Part shown: in pieces, positions 7,176 to 7,666 of the stretch
Layout: each line of letters begins with the position of its first letter
How positions within the stretch are numbered: position 1 is the first letter of the stretch
From: Pseudomonadota bacterium
GTDB lineage: Bacteria > Pseudomonadota > Alphaproteobacteria > UBA8366 > JADFVY01
Assembly (NCBI GenBank): GCA_015222795.1
Contig: JADFVY010000166.1
Span: 1-7,666 of the forward strand
Direction of reading: 5' to 3'
Length of the DNA: 7,666 bases
Notes under the pieces: generated by a model
The model's input: the letters and a program-made list of their open reading frames with translations, nothing else
The model's database searches: none
Told to the model about the DNA's origin: nothing
Translations under genes and position numbers: made by a program

Positions 7176-7210
7176 AAATTCGATGCGACTCAACCGTTCG
7201 GTTCGCGTAA

Positions 7211-7239
7211 AAGATACAACAGCATACGGAAGTAGTCAC
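7211..7239 (-). promoter_or_regulatory. Candidate sigma70-type promoter for the kinase pair
   Basis: On the minus strand, GTGACT (7239-7234) is followed after 17 bases by TATCTT (7216-7211). Each hexamer matches the housekeeping consensus at four of six positions. Transcription would start near 7204. The stretch is clearly richer in A and T than its surroundings. This is a prediction by eye. Confidence 0.35.
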
Positions 7240-7295
7240 GCTCTCAAAAAGGACAAGCTCGTTGGGCAAGAATTTTGCACCGCACCGGTATGGGG

Positions 7296-7324
7296 TTGCA
7301 GCCGCGCGCCCGGTCCGCGATAAC
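7296..7324 (+). promoter_or_regulatory. Weak candidate promoter for the acyl-CoA dehydrogenase
   Basis: TTGCAG (7296-7301) and GATAAC (7319-7324) are 17 bases apart, about 25 bases before the start codon. An overlapping TATAAC at 7325-7330 is an alternative -10 but lacks a spaced -35. The -35 match is poor, so confidence is low. Confidence 0.25.
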
Positions 7325-7349
7325 TATAACGACCAAGGGAGACTGAAAA

Positions 7350-7666
7350 ATGACATCCTACGACGCGCCGCTCGCGGATATGCGTTTCCTGTTGCACGAC
7401 CTCGGCCTGTTGAAATCGGTGAACGGTTTGCCGGGGCTGGAGGAGGCCACCGGCGACCTGGTGGACGCAGTTCTGGAAGAAGCGAACAAACTGGCGCGCG
7501 ACAAGCTGGCCCCGATCAATCATGCGGCCGACCTCGCCGGCGGATCAAAGATGGAAAACGGCGTCGTGCGCACCCCGGACGGCTGGAAGGAAGCCTATGA
7601 CGCCTTTGTCGAGGGTGGCTGGAACGCGGTGCCGTTCAATCCCGATTTCGGCGGCCAGGGCCTGCC
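7350..7666 (+). CDS. Acyl-CoA dehydrogenase, N-terminal part (runs off the window)
   Basis: The first 105 codons are present and the frame is still open at the window end. The product should be an FAD-dependent acyl-CoA dehydrogenase that forms a 2,3-enoyl-CoA. The start SYDAPLADMRFLLHDLGLL matches the short N-terminal extension (AcylCoA_DH_N type) seen in the larger subgroup that includes 3-methylmercaptopropionyl-CoA dehydrogenase (DmdC-like) proteins. It is followed by helical sequence with NKLARDKLAPINHAADL, then TPDGWKEAYDAFVEGGWNAV and PDFGGQGLP, typical of the acyl-CoA dehydrogenase N domain. AGGGAGA at 7336-7342 sits seven bases before the ATG, an excellent ribosome-binding site. The active-site and FAD regions lie outside the window, so substrate class is not decided. 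It is divergent from the kinase pair across an intergenic region of about 170 bases. Confidence 0.85.
   Translation, partial: MTSYDAPLADMRFLLHDLGLLKSVNGLPGLEEATGDLVDAVLEEANKLARDKLAPINHAADLAGGSKMENGVVRTPDGWKEAYDAFVEGGWNAVPFNPDFGGQGL

Noticed and set aside
6460..7269. Minus-strand open frame of 269 codons in another frame over the first kinase's membrane region
   Set aside because: It shares DNA with the well-supported kinase frame. The product is Arg/Gly/His-rich with no domain, as expected for a +1 shadow.

Overview
The window is GC-rich and densely packed. Gene content and codon use suggest an alphaproteobacterium, perhaps Rhodospirillales-like, but this is inferred without any database search. 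It holds three transcription blocks and a non-coding mobile repeat present in two copies.

Block 1 (plus strand, 169-3062) is a three-gene run. An FAD-linked D-2-hydroxyglutarate/D-lactate-type dehydrogenase is followed by a class I SAM-dependent methyltransferase and a small sulfotransferase-like P-loop protein. Gaps of 36 and 14 bases fit one operon. A perfect 14-bp palindrome (124-137) lies just ahead of the first gene. The methyltransferase frame extends upstream of its first ATG into a family-typical N-terminus, with a good Shine-Dalgarno sequence placed before an ATA codon.

Block 2 (minus strand, 7175 to 3331) is a tandem pair of paralogous membrane histidine kinases. Each has about six transmembrane helices, a coiled coil, a PAS domain, HisKA and HATPase_c. 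Neither has a receiver domain and no response regulator is in view. Block 3 (plus strand, from 7350) is the start of an acyl-CoA dehydrogenase that runs off the window. Its start and the kinase operon diverge from a short, AT-richer intergenic region.

Between the convergent blocks 1 and 2 lies a 270-bp element (3064-3333). It has 36-bp near-perfect terminal inverted repeats ending in TA, two internal hairpin arms and no credible gene. The right-hand 82 bases of a second copy open the window. The element looks like a MITE of the IS630/mariner type. Removing it together with one TA leaves TAGCTA, in which the stop codons of the two convergent genes abut with no spacing. It therefore appears to have inserted exactly at a stop/stop junction without damaging either gene. 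Direct copies of the element bracket the three-gene block. I see no convincing new defence or biosynthetic system; the element, its insertion site and the ATA start are the observations most worth following up.
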